The notes: generated by a model not told the origin, from the sequence alone. A stretch of 63,601 nucleotides of DNA from JAFASC01 sp034669505 (GCA_034669505.1 JAXDNJ010000077.1:1-63601), one strand, 5' to 3'; numbered from the stretch's first letter, positions 7,699 through 16,922 are shown. A program made the numbers and translations.

Positions 7699-9171
7699 AT
7701 GAAGTTCGGCGAATACCCAAAACTTCCTTCTCTCGGCACCGTCACCGGGCTGCGGACGCATCTCGCCTTGCTTGGCATCGACATGCCCTGCGATGACATC
7801 GTCGCCCACGGGCCTGACTCTCCGCTCGGCTCTTCGCTCGAATTTGAAGGCATGACCATCGGCAATCGCATTGGCATTAACCCAATGGAGGGCTGGGATG
7901 GCCAGACCGATGGGCGGCCGAGCGAAAACACATTCCGGCGCTGGCGCCGCTTCGGCGAAAGCGGCGGCAAGCTGATCTGGGGCGGCGAGGCTGTCGCCGT
8001 GCGGGCCGATGGCCGCGCCAATCCGCGCCAGCTTTATCTAGCCGATCACACGCAGGCCGATATCGCGCGACTGCGCGAGGAACTCGTGCAGGCCCATCGC
8101 GCAATGGGCGCTGACGATGGCCTCGTCATTGGCCTGCAGCTCACCCATTCCGGCCGCTTCTGCAAGCCGACCGACAATCGTAAGTTCGAGTCGCAGATCG
8201 CGTATCATCACCCGATTCTTGACCGCAAGTTCGGCTTACCTGACGATCGTCCGGTCATGTCGGACGACGAAATCAAGCGGCTCATCGAAGACTATGTGCG
8301 CGCCGCGAAACTGGCGCAGGCCTGCGGCTATGATTTTGTCGACGTGAAACACTGCCACGGCTATCTCGGCCATGAGTTTCTGAGCGCCTTCACTCGCTCC
8401 GGCGCTTATGGCGGCTCGCTCGAGAATCGCACGCGCTTCATGCGCGAGATTGTCGAGGGAATCCGCGCCGAGGCGCCAGGTCTTCGCATTGGCGTGCGGC
8501 TCAGCGCGATCGACCTCGTGCCCTTCAAACCCGATCCGGCGCAATCGGCCCCGGGCGCGCTCGGCCCGGGCATTCCCGAAGACGTCGCTTCACTGCTTCC
8601 CTACAAATACGCATTTGGCGTCGATCAGAGCAATCCCGTTGAATTCGATCTCACCGAGCCGAAGGCGCTGTTCGAAATCATGCGCAGCATCGGCGTACGC
8701 TTCGTCAACGTCACGGCCGGTAGCCCATATTACAATCCGCACGTCACGCGGCCGGCGAGCTATCCGCCTTCAGACGGCTATCACCCGCCGGAGGATCCCT
8801 TGATCGGCGTGATGCGTCAGATCAACGTGGTGCGCGCATTGAAGGAAAGCTTCCCCGACTTCTGCATCATGTCGTCGGGCTACACCTATCTGCAGGAATT
8901 CCTGCCGAATGTCGCACAGGCCGTGATCCGCCAGGGCTGGTCGGACGTGATCGGCATCGGGCGCATGGTGCTCGCATATCCGGAAATGCCGCGCGACGTC
9001 CTTGACGGTCGCGGCATGCAGAAGAAGCGGCTGTGCCGGACGTTCAGCGACTGCACGACGGCCCCGCGCAACAACTTGGTTTCAGGCTGTTACCCGCTCG
9101 ATCCCTTCTACAAGAAGTCTGAGCAGTTCAAAGCACTCGCGGCTATCAAAAAGCCGGCGAAAATCGCCTGA
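7699..9171 (+). CDS. NADH:flavin oxidoreductase, Old Yellow Enzyme family
   Basis: FMN enzyme expected to reduce an alpha,beta-unsaturated carbonyl or to demethylate/oxidise a ring substrate. 490 residues, one TIM barrel: IGNRIGINPMEGWDG near the FMN site, GLQLTHSGRFCKP, and the catalytic region VKHCHGYLGHEFLS with the downstream SGAYGGSLENRTRFMREI. The C-terminus has cysteines in LCRTFSDC and GCYPLDPFY, spaced more widely than the [4Fe-4S] ligands of dienoyl-CoA reductase, and no second pyridine-nucleotide domain follows. Good ribosome site (AAGGGACGGGA) before ATG 7699. First gene of a three-gene unit with the reductase and hydratase below. Confidence 0.9.
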   Translation: MKFGEYPKLPSLGTVTGLRTHLALLGIDMPCDDIVAHGPDSPLGSSLEFEGMTIGNRIGINPMEGWDGQTDGRPSENTFRRWRRFGESGGKLIWGGEAVAVRADGRANPRQLYLADHTQADIARLREELVQAHRAMGADDGLVIGLQLTHSGRFCKPTDNRKFESQIAYHHPILDRKFGLPDDRPVMSDDEIKRLIEDYVRAAKLAQACGYDFVDVKHCHGYLGHEFLSAFTRSGAYGGSLENRTRFMREIVEGIRAEAPGLRIGVRLSAIDLVPFKPDPAQSAPGALGPGIPEDVASLLPYKYAFGVDQSNPVEFDLTEPKALFEIMRSIGVRFVNVTAGSPYYNPHVTRPASYPPSDGYHPPEDPLIGVMRQINVVRALKESFPDFCIMSSGYTYLQEFLPNVAQAVIRQGWSDVIGIGRMVLAYPEMPRDVLDGRGMQKKRLCRTFSDCTTAPRNNLVSGCYPLDPFYKKSEQFKALAAIKKPAKIA

Positions 9172-9185
9172 GCGCCCAATCGCCT

Positions 9186-10088
9186 ATGCCGGCGCAGCCG
9201 AAGGTCGCCCCGAAGATCGCCTTTATCGGCACAGGCATTATGGGTAGCCACATGGCGGGGCGGCTGGGGGAGGCCGGACTTGACGTGACGGCGTGGAACC
9301 GGAGCGCCGCCAAAGTAGAGGCGCTCGCGTCTGCCGGCGTTCAGCGAGCTGCATCCGTGAGAGATGCGGTCGCGGGCGCCGAATGCATCATTGTCATGCT
9401 GAGCACGGGCCATGCTATCGACGAGGTGCTCTTTAGTGGCGGGGCCCCAATCGAGGCCATCGCGGCGGGTGCGACACTCGTCGTGATGAGTTCCATCCCC
9501 GTCGAGACCTGCCGGCGCCAGGCGGAGGACCTGCTCAAAAGAGGCGCGCATTATGTCGACGCCCCCGTTTCCGGCGGCGAAGTCGGCGCGCGCGACGGCA
9601 CGCTCGCGATCCTCGCGGGCGGTGACGCTGAGATCGTGGAAAGTCTCGCGCCGATGTTCAAGCTGCTCGGCCGCGCGACGCATCTTGGGCCGGTCGGCGC
9701 CGGCCAAGCTGCAAAACTTGCAAACCAGATCATCGTCGGCGGTACGATGGTGGCCGTTGCCGAGGCGCTGCATTTCGCCGCCCGCAACGGCGCCGATCCG
9801 GCGAAAGTCCGCAACGCGCTCGCGGGCGGGTTCGGCGATTCAAAAATCCTGCATCTGCATGGCACGCGCATGGTCGAGCGGGACTTCGCGCCCGGCTCTC
9901 CCGCGGAATATCAGCTCAAGGACCTGCGGGCCGCGCAAGCTTTGGCAAAGTCCCTGTCGCTCGACCTAACACTCCTCAATACGCTTGCGGCGATGTTCGG
10001 GGACATGATCGAGCACGAGGGCACGGGGACCGATGTGTCCGGCATCCTGCTTGAAGTGGAGCGCCGCTCTACAATGCCGGCGACCTGA
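9186..10088 (+). CDS. NAD(P)-dependent beta-hydroxyacid dehydrogenase (3-hydroxyisobutyrate / tartronate semialdehyde type)
   Basis: 300 residues. The N-terminal Rossmann motif is FIGTGIMGSHMAGRL (about residues 15-29), the substrate loop DAPVSGGEVGARDGTLAIL, and the catalytic lysine is Lys177 in GAGQAAKLANQ, all hallmarks of the beta-hydroxyacid dehydrogenase family. Members interconvert small semialdehydes and beta-hydroxy acids; in aldarate pathways the same family reduces tartronate semialdehyde to glycerate. It starts 14 bases after the flavin enzyme gene. Exact substrate cannot be read from sequence. Confidence 0.9.
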   Translation: MPAQPKVAPKIAFIGTGIMGSHMAGRLGEAGLDVTAWNRSAAKVEALASAGVQRAASVRDAVAGAECIIVMLSTGHAIDEVLFSGGAPIEAIAAGATLVVMSSIPVETCRRQAEDLLKRGAHYVDAPVSGGEVGARDGTLAILAGGDAEIVESLAPMFKLLGRATHLGPVGAGQAAKLANQIIVGGTMVAVAEALHFAARNGADPAKVRNALAGGFGDSKILHLHGTRMVERDFAPGSPAEYQLKDLRAAQALAKSLSLDLTLLNTLAAMFGDMIEHEGTGTDVSGILLEVERRSTMPAT

Positions 10089-10100
10089 GCGGAGGCGCAC

Positions 10101-10868
10101 GTGGGAGCAATCCGCTACAGTACCGCTGAAGGCATCGCGCGCATCCTGATCGATCGGCCGGAGAAGCACAACGCGATCACGCCGGAAATGGCGCGCGAGC
10201 TGCGCGACGCGTGCGCGGAGGTCGATCGCGATGGCACTGTGCGCGTGGCGATCATTTCGGGCGGGGGAGAGCGGTCCTTCTCTGCCGGAAGCGACATGAA
10301 TGCACTCGCCGATCTCTCCGACCCCTGGGCATTCCGCAACCGCATCGAATATGCCGCTCTCGTGCGCGACATCCGCAAACCGGTGATCGCTGCGTTGCGG
10401 GGATGGGTTCTCGGCGGCGGCATGGAGATCGCGCTTGCAGCCGACATTCGCATTGCCGGGCGCAGCGCCCGCATCGGCGGTCCTGAAGTGACCCGCGGCT
10501 GGCTCGGTGGCGGTGGCGCCTCGCAAATGCTGCCGCGATTGGTCGGCTACGGACAAGCGATGCGCTTGCTCCTGACCGGCGATCCCGTCGATGCAGAGAC
10601 CGCGTTGCGGATCGGGCTTGTCGAAGAGGTTGTCGAAGAATCCGAGCTGATGCCGCGCGTCAGCAAATTGGCCGCGAAGATCGCTTCCTTTAGCCCGATT
10701 GCTACACAATCCGTGAAGGCTGCCACACGCGCCGCGCTGTCGATGCCGCTCGAGGCGGGCCTGCGTTATGAAAACGAACTGCACGTGATCTGCATGTCAG
10801 CAAAGGACAGGGCGGAAGGCGTGAAAGCGTTCCAGGAGAAGCGGCCCCCTACTTTCTCCGGATCGTGA
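10101..10868 (+). CDS. Enoyl-CoA hydratase/isomerase family protein
   Basis: Crotonase-fold enzyme of 255 residues. It has RPEKHNAITPEM near the N-terminus, the oxyanion segment ERSFSAGSDMNAL, and the second oxyanion/Glu region RGWVLGGGMEIALAADIRIA followed by GGPEVTRGWLGGGGASQMLPRLVG. The position of the second canonical glutamate (after GxPE) is retained as PEV. Start GTG 10101, 12 bases after the previous stop. It acts on an acyl-CoA, so a CoA-bound intermediate is expected in this pathway, in line with the CoA-transferase upstream. Confidence 0.88.
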   Translation: MGAIRYSTAEGIARILIDRPEKHNAITPEMARELRDACAEVDRDGTVRVAIISGGGERSFSAGSDMNALADLSDPWAFRNRIEYAALVRDIRKPVIAALRGWVLGGGMEIALAADIRIAGRSARIGGPEVTRGWLGGGGASQMLPRLVGYGQAMRLLLTGDPVDAETALRIGLVEEVVEESELMPRVSKLAAKIASFSPIATQSVKAATRAALSMPLEAGLRYENELHVICMSAKDRAEGVKAFQEKRPPTFSGS

Positions 10869-10944
10869 ATGCTGCAATGAACCGAGAGAGGCAATACCTT
10901 CGATGATGTGCGTAGCAGCTCATACCGAGAAATCATCGACGCTG

Positions 10945-10976
10945 TTGACCAGGATGTCGTAGATTGTAGGCTACAA
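10945..10976 (+). promoter_or_regulatory. Promoter of the tct operon with a perfect TTGTAG-G-CTACAA palindrome
   Basis: TTGACC (10945-10950) is a strong -35 match; 16 bases later TAGGCT (10967-10972) can serve as -10. The 13-base perfect palindrome TTGTAG-G-CTACAA (10964-10976) covers the -10. This geometry and TNGT...ACNA symmetry resemble operators of GntR/FCD regulators, but no such regulator gene lies in the window. The transporter gene starts 58 bases downstream. Confidence 0.5.
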
Positions 10977-11034
10977 AAAGCCGGCGAAGATCGGCTCGAT
11001 ATCGGCGAAATAGCCGCAGTCCTTGGGAGGAAAT

Positions 11035-12039
11035 ATGAAGAGCGCAAACCGGCTGTTCGCATTGGCAGCGATTTTCTGCGGCGTCGCGTACGTTGCTCAT
11101 GCGCAGCAATGGGCGCCCTCGCGCCCGATCAACCTCATCGTCCCTTGGGCGGCGGGCGGCTCGACAGATCAGGCGACGCGCGTGGCCGCGGCTGAGCTTG
11201 AGGATATCCTCAAGCAGAAGATCGTGATTATCAACCAGCCCGGCGCATCCGGCTCGATCGGCACGCGCAGCGCGCTCGACGCGGCCAAAGACGGTTACAC
11301 CTGGACCTCCGGCGCCGCGCAGGATCTCGGCACGTACGAGACCCTTGGAATGTTGAAGACCAATATCAAGGATTGGCATCTCTATCTAACCGTCGCCAAT
11401 ATCGAGGTGCTGAGCGTTGCGGCGAACAGTCCGTTCAAGACAGCCAAAGACGTGATCGACGCAATGAAAGCAAAGCCCGGCCAGGTTTCGATCGCGACGG
11501 CGGGCGTGCAGTCTTCGGGACACAGCGCAATGGAGCGCATCGCGCAAGCCGCGGGGGTGACTTACAAGAACGTCACCTATGACGGGGGCGCGCCGGCGGT
11601 CGTCGCGACTGTCTCCGGCGAGACGCAGGCGACGACACAGCTTGCCGTCGAGCAGACCGAAATGATTCTCGGCAAGCGGCTGCGTCCGCTCGCGGTGATC
11701 GGCGACAAGCCGCTGCAGATTGAAGGTTACGGCACGATCGAGCCGCTCACAAACGTTCTTCCGAACCTGAGATCGCCGGTGAATTATTTCGGTATATTCG
11801 TGCCGCCGGGCATCCCCGATGAAGTCACAAAGACGCTCGACAAGATTTGGGCCGATAAGATGCCGCAGGATTCCGCCTTGAAGCAATACGCGACAAAGCG
11901 CGGTGCGCTTTTTAGCCCGATCGCGGGAGACGAAGCCCAGAAGGCTGTGTCGCCCGCCGTCCAAGCGAATGCCTGGCAGCAGTTCAACTCCGGCAAGGCG
12001 AAGGTTTCGCCGGACACGCTCGGGATCCCGAAGCCCTGA
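11035..12039 (+). CDS. Tripartite tricarboxylate transporter substrate-binding protein (Bug/TctC)
   Basis: Periplasmic receptor, 334 residues, that captures a carboxylate and delivers it to TctAB. A Sec signal peptide (MKSANRLFALAAIFCGVAYV, cleavage after AHA) precedes the Bug fold, with PINLIVPWAAGGSTDQATR and INQPGASGSIGT forming the usual ligand loops. Start ATG 11035 is preceded by GGGAGGAA. The tctB gene begins three bases after the stop. The ligand is unknown; Bug proteins bind di- and tricarboxylates, aromatic acids and similar compounds. Confidence 0.92.
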   Translation: MKSANRLFALAAIFCGVAYVAHAQQWAPSRPINLIVPWAAGGSTDQATRVAAAELEDILKQKIVIINQPGASGSIGTRSALDAAKDGYTWTSGAAQDLGTYETLGMLKTNIKDWHLYLTVANIEVLSVAANSPFKTAKDVIDAMKAKPGQVSIATAGVQSSGHSAMERIAQAAGVTYKNVTYDGGAPAVVATVSGETQATTQLAVEQTEMILGKRLRPLAVIGDKPLQIEGYGTIEPLTNVLPNLRSPVNYFGIFVPPGIPDEVTKTLDKIWADKMPQDSALKQYATKRGALFSPIAGDEAQKAVSPAVQANAWQQFNSGKAKVSPDTLGIPKP

Positions 12040-12042
12040 TCG

Positions 12043-12585
12043 ATGCAGCAAACTTCGTTAGCGCCGCCTGCTAGCGCGCCTCACGCCGAAAGCGCGGGGA
12101 CAACTCCTCGCGACGATGTCGTCGGCGGGCTTCTCTGGATGCTGTTCGGCGTCGTGATCCTCGTCGCATCCTGGCGCATGGACCGGCTCGAAGCGCAGGA
12201 CATCAATCCCTACACCATCCCTGGCTTGGTGCCCGGCCTGCTGGGACTTGGCATGGTGTTCTTCGCGACCCTTATGTTGGCGCGTGGATGGCGCAACGGC
12301 GGCCTGCGGCCGAAGCCCTCCGATGAGGGCAAGACCGCCTATGGCCGTCTCACATTGGCGCTCGCACTTTGCATCGGCTATGCGGTTGCCCTTCTTGGAC
12401 GTGTGCCGTTCTGGCTTGCTGCATCGCTGTTTGTGTCGACCAGCATCTTCGTGTTGCGCTTCACGGAGCTGCGGACAAAGGCACGGCTTGTCCGCGGCGC
12501 GGCCACAGCAATCATGATCGGCATCGGCTCCGGCGCGCTCGTCACGATGGTTTTTGAAAAGCTATTTCTCGTGCGGCTTCCCTGA
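12043..12585 (+). CDS. Tripartite tricarboxylate transporter small membrane protein TctB
   Basis: 180 residues with a polar N-terminal tail of about 25 residues and four hydrophobic segments (GGLLWMLFGVVILVASW, the segment from GLVPGLLGLGMVFFATLML, LTLALALCIGYAVALL, and a final one around AIMIGIGSGALVTMVF). This is the TctB layout. It lies between the receptor and TctA genes, three bases after one and 15 before the other, so subunit assignment rests on both topology and context. Confidence 0.88.
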   Translation: MQQTSLAPPASAPHAESAGTTPRDDVVGGLLWMLFGVVILVASWRMDRLEAQDINPYTIPGLVPGLLGLGMVFFATLMLARGWRNGGLRPKPSDEGKTAYGRLTLALALCIGYAVALLGRVPFWLAASLFVSTSIFVLRFTELRTKARLVRGAATAIMIGIGSGALVTMVFEKLFLVRLP

Positions 12586-12600
12586 TCGAAGGCATTTGCG

Positions 12601-14142
12601 ATGGAAGGCATCGAAATGCTAGGGAAGGCCTACCTCAGCTTCTTCAGTTATTGGTCGGTGCTGCTCGCGCTCGGCGGCTCGCTCGTCGGCATTCTCGTCG
12701 GCTGTCTACCGGGTCTCTCGGCGACGCTTTGCATCGCGCTCTTGACGACGTTGACGCTCAAGTTGCCAACCAACGATGCAATCCTCGTGCTGATCTCCTC
12801 TTATGTCGGCACCCTCTATGGCGGCTCACGATCTGCGATTTTGCTCAACATCCCCGGCACCGCGGCGAACGCTGCGTCCTGCGGGGACGGGCATGCATTG
12901 GCGCTGCGTGGCGAGGCGGGTCGTGCGATCGGCATCGCAACGTCCGGCGCTTTTTGCGGAACACTGTTTGGCGTCCTCTGCCTTGCCGCCTTCACCCCGC
13001 TTCTCGCCGAGGTGGCGCTGTCTTTCGGAGCGTTTGAGTTCTTCTGGCTCGCCCTTTTCGGGGTTGTGATTTCCGGAAGCTTGGTTGGCGACGATCCGCT
13101 GAAAGGCTGGCTCATGGGCCTGCTCGGATTGTTTGTCGCGCAAATCGGGCAGGAGGGTCTCTACGCCTTCGACCGCTTCACCTTCGGGTGGGCCGAATTG
13201 TCCGGCGGCATTGCCCTTATCCCGGCGCTGATCGGCGCCTTCGGCTTCGCAGAAGTTCTGACAAATCTCGCCGATCGTCACGAAAGGCAGCTTGTCACGC
13301 TGCGGGATTCGACGTTGCCGCGCTTTCGCGAAGTCGCGCAATATTGGCGAACCGTATTGCGCTCGGGCGCAATCGGCGTGCTCACGGGTTTGCTGCCGGG
13401 CGTCGGTGAAGATTCCGGCGCCTGGATGTCATATGCGGCCGCCAAAGCCACGAGCAAGGAACGAGAGCAGTTCGGCAAGGGGTCGATCGACGGTTTGATG
13501 GCGGCCGAGACCGGCGACATGTCATCGATCCCCGGCCACATCATACCGGCTCTCGCGCTCGGCATCCCGGGCTCCGCACCATCGGCCGTGCTCATGGCCG
13601 CGATGATCATTCACGGTATCCAGCCCGGGCCGATGCTGATGATCGAGCATCCGCAGTTCGTCTATGACGTTGTGGCGATGACCTCGCTGGCGACGATCAG
13701 CATCCTGATCTTCGGCCTGTTTCTGGTGCGGCCGCTGCTCCTCGTGCTTCGGATCAGGCGCACCATTCTGATGCCAATCATTTTCCTGCTGGCATCGGTT
13801 GGCGCCTTTGCGAGCGCGTCGCGTCTGTTCGACGTTTACGTGATGTTGGCGGTCGGGATAGGCGCGTTCTTTCTGCGTCGCCGCGGCTACCAGATGGCGC
13901 CGTTCGTGCTCGGCCTTGTTCTCGGTCATCTGCTCGACAAGAGCTTGCGCCGTGGGCTTGTTCTGTCGGACGGTGACATCGCGCCGTTTTTCACGCGGCC
14001 GATTTGTGCGGCGTTCGCCCTCGTCACCGTGTTCACGATGCTGATGTACATCCCGAGCGTGAATGCAGCGGTCAAGCGCTTGTTGGCCGGGGCCACGGAG
14101 AGCGCGCGGGCGCTTCTGCGGGCGCGCGGCAAGCAGGCCTGA
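12601..14142 (+). CDS. Tripartite tricarboxylate transporter large permease TctA
   Basis: 513-residue membrane protein with about 12 hydrophobic segments. TctA signatures are visible: LVGILVGCLPGLSATLCIALL near the N-terminus (a shorter quote of the repeated GLLPGVGEDSGAWMSYA motif recurs in the second half), YGGSRSAILLNIPGTAANAAS and ALALGIPGSAPSAVLMAAM. It drives secondary uptake with TctB and the receptor. ATG 12601; ATG 12616 is an alternative. The next gene starts three bases after the stop, so transporter and enzymes share one transcript. Confidence 0.93.
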   Translation: MEGIEMLGKAYLSFFSYWSVLLALGGSLVGILVGCLPGLSATLCIALLTTLTLKLPTNDAILVLISSYVGTLYGGSRSAILLNIPGTAANAASCGDGHALALRGEAGRAIGIATSGAFCGTLFGVLCLAAFTPLLAEVALSFGAFEFFWLALFGVVISGSLVGDDPLKGWLMGLLGLFVAQIGQEGLYAFDRFTFGWAELSGGIALIPALIGAFGFAEVLTNLADRHERQLVTLRDSTLPRFREVAQYWRTVLRSGAIGVLTGLLPGVGEDSGAWMSYAAAKATSKEREQFGKGSIDGLMAAETGDMSSIPGHIIPALALGIPGSAPSAVLMAAMIIHGIQPGPMLMIEHPQFVYDVVAMTSLATISILIFGLFLVRPLLLVLRIRRTILMPIIFLLASVGAFASASRLFDVYVMLAVGIGAFFLRRRGYQMAPFVLGLVLGHLLDKSLRRGLVLSDGDIAPFFTRPICAAFALVTVFTMLMYIPSVNAAVKRLLAGATESARALLRARGKQA

Positions 14143-14145
14143 TCC

Positions 14146-14964
14146 ATGATCACCGGAAGAACACGCCTTTATGCGATCATCGGCGACCCGGTCGCCCATG
14201 TGCGCACGCCGATATCCTTCAACGCCTATTTCGCCGAGCAGGGGATCGACGCCGTGTGCCTGCCGTTTCACATTGGCCGGGACGATCTCGCACGCGGATG
14301 GGAAGGGCTGAAGGCGCTGTTAAACTTGGATGGGTTCATCGTAACCGCGCCGCACAAGCAGGAAGCGGCGCGTCTCTGCGACACGTTGGTCGACGATGGA
14401 CGCCACGTCGGCGTCGTCAATACCGTCCGCCGCGAGCCGGACGGAAGTTACCGCGGCACGCTCCTCGACGGGCGCGGCTTTGTCGCGGGCCTGCGATCGC
14501 AAGGGCACGATCCCTCCGGCGCGCAGGTCTATATTGCCGGCGCGGGCGGCGCCGGGAATGCGCTCGCCTTTGCGCTAGCGGCGAGTGGTGCGTCGGCGAT
14601 AACCATCCACAATCGCACGCGCTCGAAGGCTGCCGATCTTGTGGAGCGGGTCCGCCGTGCTTATCCCAGCATCGAGGTCAGCCTCGGCACGGCGGATGCA
14701 TCGGGTCACGACATCGCGGTGAACGCGACATCGCTCGGGCTCGAGCCCAACGACCCGCTCTCTTTCGATCTCGCTACCGTACCGCTGCAAACTCTTGTCG
14801 CCGAGGTGATCATGATGCCGAAAATGACGCCGCTGCTGCGTGCGGCGGAAGCCCGCGGTCACCGCATCCATTACGGCACGTTGATGCTGGATGGGCAGCT
14901 CAACAAAATGATGGAGTTCTTTGGATTTAGTGTCAAAAACCGCACCTCCGCGGCTGTCGCTTGA
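14146..14964 (+). CDS. Shikimate/quinate dehydrogenase-like oxidoreductase (AroE family)
   Basis: 272 residues with the AroE fold: substrate domain, then a nucleotide domain starting at YIAGAGGAGNALAFALA. The catalytic pair is kept (Lys71 in TAPHKQ, Asp108 in LLDGRGF), as is the NTV segment. The shikimate-carboxylate motif, normally SxSP, reads HVRTP at residues 18-22, so both serines are missing. I therefore read it as a catabolic paralogue acting on a related cyclic or hydroxy-acid substrate, not as the biosynthetic AroE. Its location in a transporter operon supports that. Stop overlaps the next start. Confidence 0.85.
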   Translation: MITGRTRLYAIIGDPVAHVRTPISFNAYFAEQGIDAVCLPFHIGRDDLARGWEGLKALLNLDGFIVTAPHKQEAARLCDTLVDDGRHVGVVNTVRREPDGSYRGTLLDGRGFVAGLRSQGHDPSGAQVYIAGAGGAGNALAFALAASGASAITIHNRTRSKAADLVERVRRAYPSIEVSLGTADASGHDIAVNATSLGLEPNDPLSFDLATVPLQTLVAEVIMMPKMTPLLRAAEARGHRIHYGTLMLDGQLNKMMEFFGFSVKNRTSAAVA

Positions 14965-15725
14965 GCTTCGATCCTGCAGCGATGGCGAGGCGGCTTCATG
15001 AGGCGCGAGCCTCGGCGCGACCGATCGAAATCGCTTTGCCGGAGATCAGTTCGATCGAAGCCGCTTATACGGTCCAATCCCAGCTGATTGGGCTTTCCGG
15101 CGACGATCTGAAGGGCTGGAAAGTCACGGCGCTTACGCCGAAAGATCAGCAGAAATTCGGCGGCAATCGTGCCGTTGCCGGCGCGGTGCTCGGCGACTTC
15201 GTCTACCCCTCAGGATCGCAGCTCAAGCTCTCCTCTTTTGTCGCGCCGCTGGTCGAATGCGAGATTGCCTTCGTCCTCGGTGGCGACCTGCCTGCCCGCT
15301 CGCGTCCCTATTCGCGGAGCGAAGTCGAGGCGGCCATCGCCGCAATCGTGCCCGTCTTCGAATTCCCGGACAGCCGTGTGGGGCCAAGGGCGGGCGATCT
15401 CGCTAAGCTCGCCGACATGATGAATAACGGCGCGCTGGTAATCGGCGAGTCGATGCAGGATTGGCGGGCTCTCGATCTCACGCGAATCGCTATACGGCTC
15501 GAACTCGATGGCCGCCTTGTCGCTGAAGGATCGAGCGCGCGCATCCTCGGCGATCCACTGCTCGCCCTGCTCGCGCTGACGAATGCCTATCCGCTGCCCT
15601 CGCCGCTTCGTGCAGGACAGATCGTGACAACGGGGACCTGTACGGATGCCCTTCCCGTGCAGCGGGGACGGTACGTGGCTTCCTTCTCAGGGCTCAGCGA
15701 TGTGGAAGTTCGTTTCATCGCCTGA
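14961..15725 (+). CDS. 2-keto-4-pentenoate hydratase / fumarylacetoacetase-fold enzyme
   Basis: 254 residues of the hydratase-decarboxylase branch of the FAH superfamily. The metal-binding acidic residues are all present: Glu99 and Glu101 in VECEIAFVLG, and Glu134 in VFEFPDSR. GWKVTALTPKDQQ and VTTGTCTDALPV match the conserved flanks. Start could be TTG 14961, overlapping the previous stop, or ATG 14982, which gives MARRLHEARAS. The usual role is adding water to a 2-keto-4-enoate after ring cleavage; here no ring-cleavage dioxygenase is adjacent, so the substrate may be a different 2-keto acid. Confidence 0.87.
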   Translation: MSFDPAAMARRLHEARASARPIEIALPEISSIEAAYTVQSQLIGLSGDDLKGWKVTALTPKDQQKFGGNRAVAGAVLGDFVYPSGSQLKLSSFVAPLVECEIAFVLGGDLPARSRPYSRSEVEAAIAAIVPVFEFPDSRVGPRAGDLAKLADMMNNGALVIGESMQDWRALDLTRIAIRLELDGRLVAEGSSARILGDPLLALLALTNAYPLPSPLRAGQIVTTGTCTDALPVQRGRYVASFSGLSDVEVRFIA

Positions 15726-15749
15726 TCGTCCGGCACTCGGAGCCGTGTC

Positions 15750-16922
15750 GTGAAGAAGGTCAGAGTGGGCCTCATTGGCAGCGGGTTCGTCGCCGAGCTG
15801 CACATGCATGCCTACAGGCGCGTCTATGGTGTCGATGTCGAAGTCGTCAGCGTGGTCTCGCGTGGCGATCACGTCGCCGATTTCGCACGCAAATTCGGCA
15901 TTCCGCAGACGAGCCGGAGATGGCGAGATTTGCTTGCAGACCCGGCAATGGACGTGGTCGATCTCTGCACCCCGCCGGCACTCCATGCCGAGATGGTGGT
16001 GGCCTGCATGCAGGCCGGCAAGCATGTGATCTGCGAAAAGCCGTTCACCGGATATTTCGGTCAACCAGGTGACGCGGCACCGATCGGCCGGCATGTGCCG
16101 AAAGCACTTATGTTCGAGCGCGTCATGGAAGAGATGGAGCGCACGCGCGAGGCGATCCACGCTAGCGGCCAGCTTTTTCTTTATGCCGAGGATTGGGTCT
16201 ACGCGCCCGCGGTGACAAAGACGGCAGAAATCGTCAGAGCGACGCGGGACAAGATCCTGTTCATGAAGGCCGAGGAAAGTCACAGCGGGTCGCACGCGCC
16301 TCATGCCGCCGAATGGGCGATGACCGGCGGCGGCGCTCTCATCCGTCAGGGATGCCATCCGCTCTCGGCCTGCCTTTATCTGAAGCAGGTCGAGGCGAAA
16401 GCGCGAGGTGAGAACATCAGTGTTGCGGATGTGACATGCGACGTCGGCAAGCTGACCGCGGCTCTCAGGGAAGACGAGCGCCGCTATATCCAAGCCCGCC
16501 CGAACGACGTCGAAGATTGGGGCATCCTCAACATAACCTTCTCAGACGGAACAAAGGCGACCATCTTTGCCGGTGACATCATTCTCGGTGGCGTGCGCAA
16601 TCTTGTTGAGACCTACACGACCGGCGGCGCATTGTTCGCCAACATCGCGCCGAACAACCACATGGTCAGCTATCAGACGGACGAGTCGAGGCTGCAGAAC
16701 GTCTACATAACCGAGAAAGTCGATCGCAAAACCGGCTGGCAGTTCGTCTGCCTCGAGGAAGAGTGGACCCGCGGCTACCTTCAAGAGATCCAGGATTTCA
16801 TGGAGTGTGTCGCGACCGGCCGCGAACCGCGTGCCGGTCTTGACCTCGCCTTCGAAGCGATCCGCGTCCAATATGCCGGCTATTGGGCCGCCGAAGAGGG
16901 GCGCCGCATCGCCTTGGGTTGA
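15750..16922 (+). CDS. Gfo/Idh/MocA family oxidoreductase
   Basis: 390-residue NAD(P)-dependent dehydrogenase related to inositol 2-dehydrogenase and glucose-fructose oxidoreductase. The Rossmann motif is GLIGSGFVAELHMHAY at residues 7-22, and the EKP motif (Glu96-Lys97-Pro98 in VICEKPFTG) carries the family's conserved lysine. The C-terminal alpha/beta domain is present (HSGSHAPHAAEW and later KTGWQFVCLEEEW). GTG start. Last gene of the tct operon. Members oxidise hydroxyl groups of sugars, cyclitols and their acids, consistent with a polyhydroxylated substrate. Confidence 0.9.
   Translation: MKKVRVGLIGSGFVAELHMHAYRRVYGVDVEVVSVVSRGDHVADFARKFGIPQTSRRWRDLLADPAMDVVDLCTPPALHAEMVVACMQAGKHVICEKPFTGYFGQPGDAAPIGRHVPKALMFERVMEEMERTREAIHASGQLFLYAEDWVYAPAVTKTAEIVRATRDKILFMKAEESHSGSHAPHAAEWAMTGGGALIRQGCHPLSACLYLKQVEAKARGENISVADVTCDVGKLTAALREDERRYIQARPNDVEDWGILNITFSDGTKATIFAGDIILGGVRNLVETYTTGGALFANIAPNNHMVSYQTDESRLQNVYITEKVDRKTGWQFVCLEEEWTRGYLQEIQDFMECVATGREPRAGLDLAFEAIRVQYAGYWAAEEGRRIALG

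Noticed and set aside
13522..14930. Open frames of 249 and 308 codons over tctA and the AroE-like gene
   Set aside because: Arg/His-rich shadow translations in other frames; both real genes carry clear family motifs.
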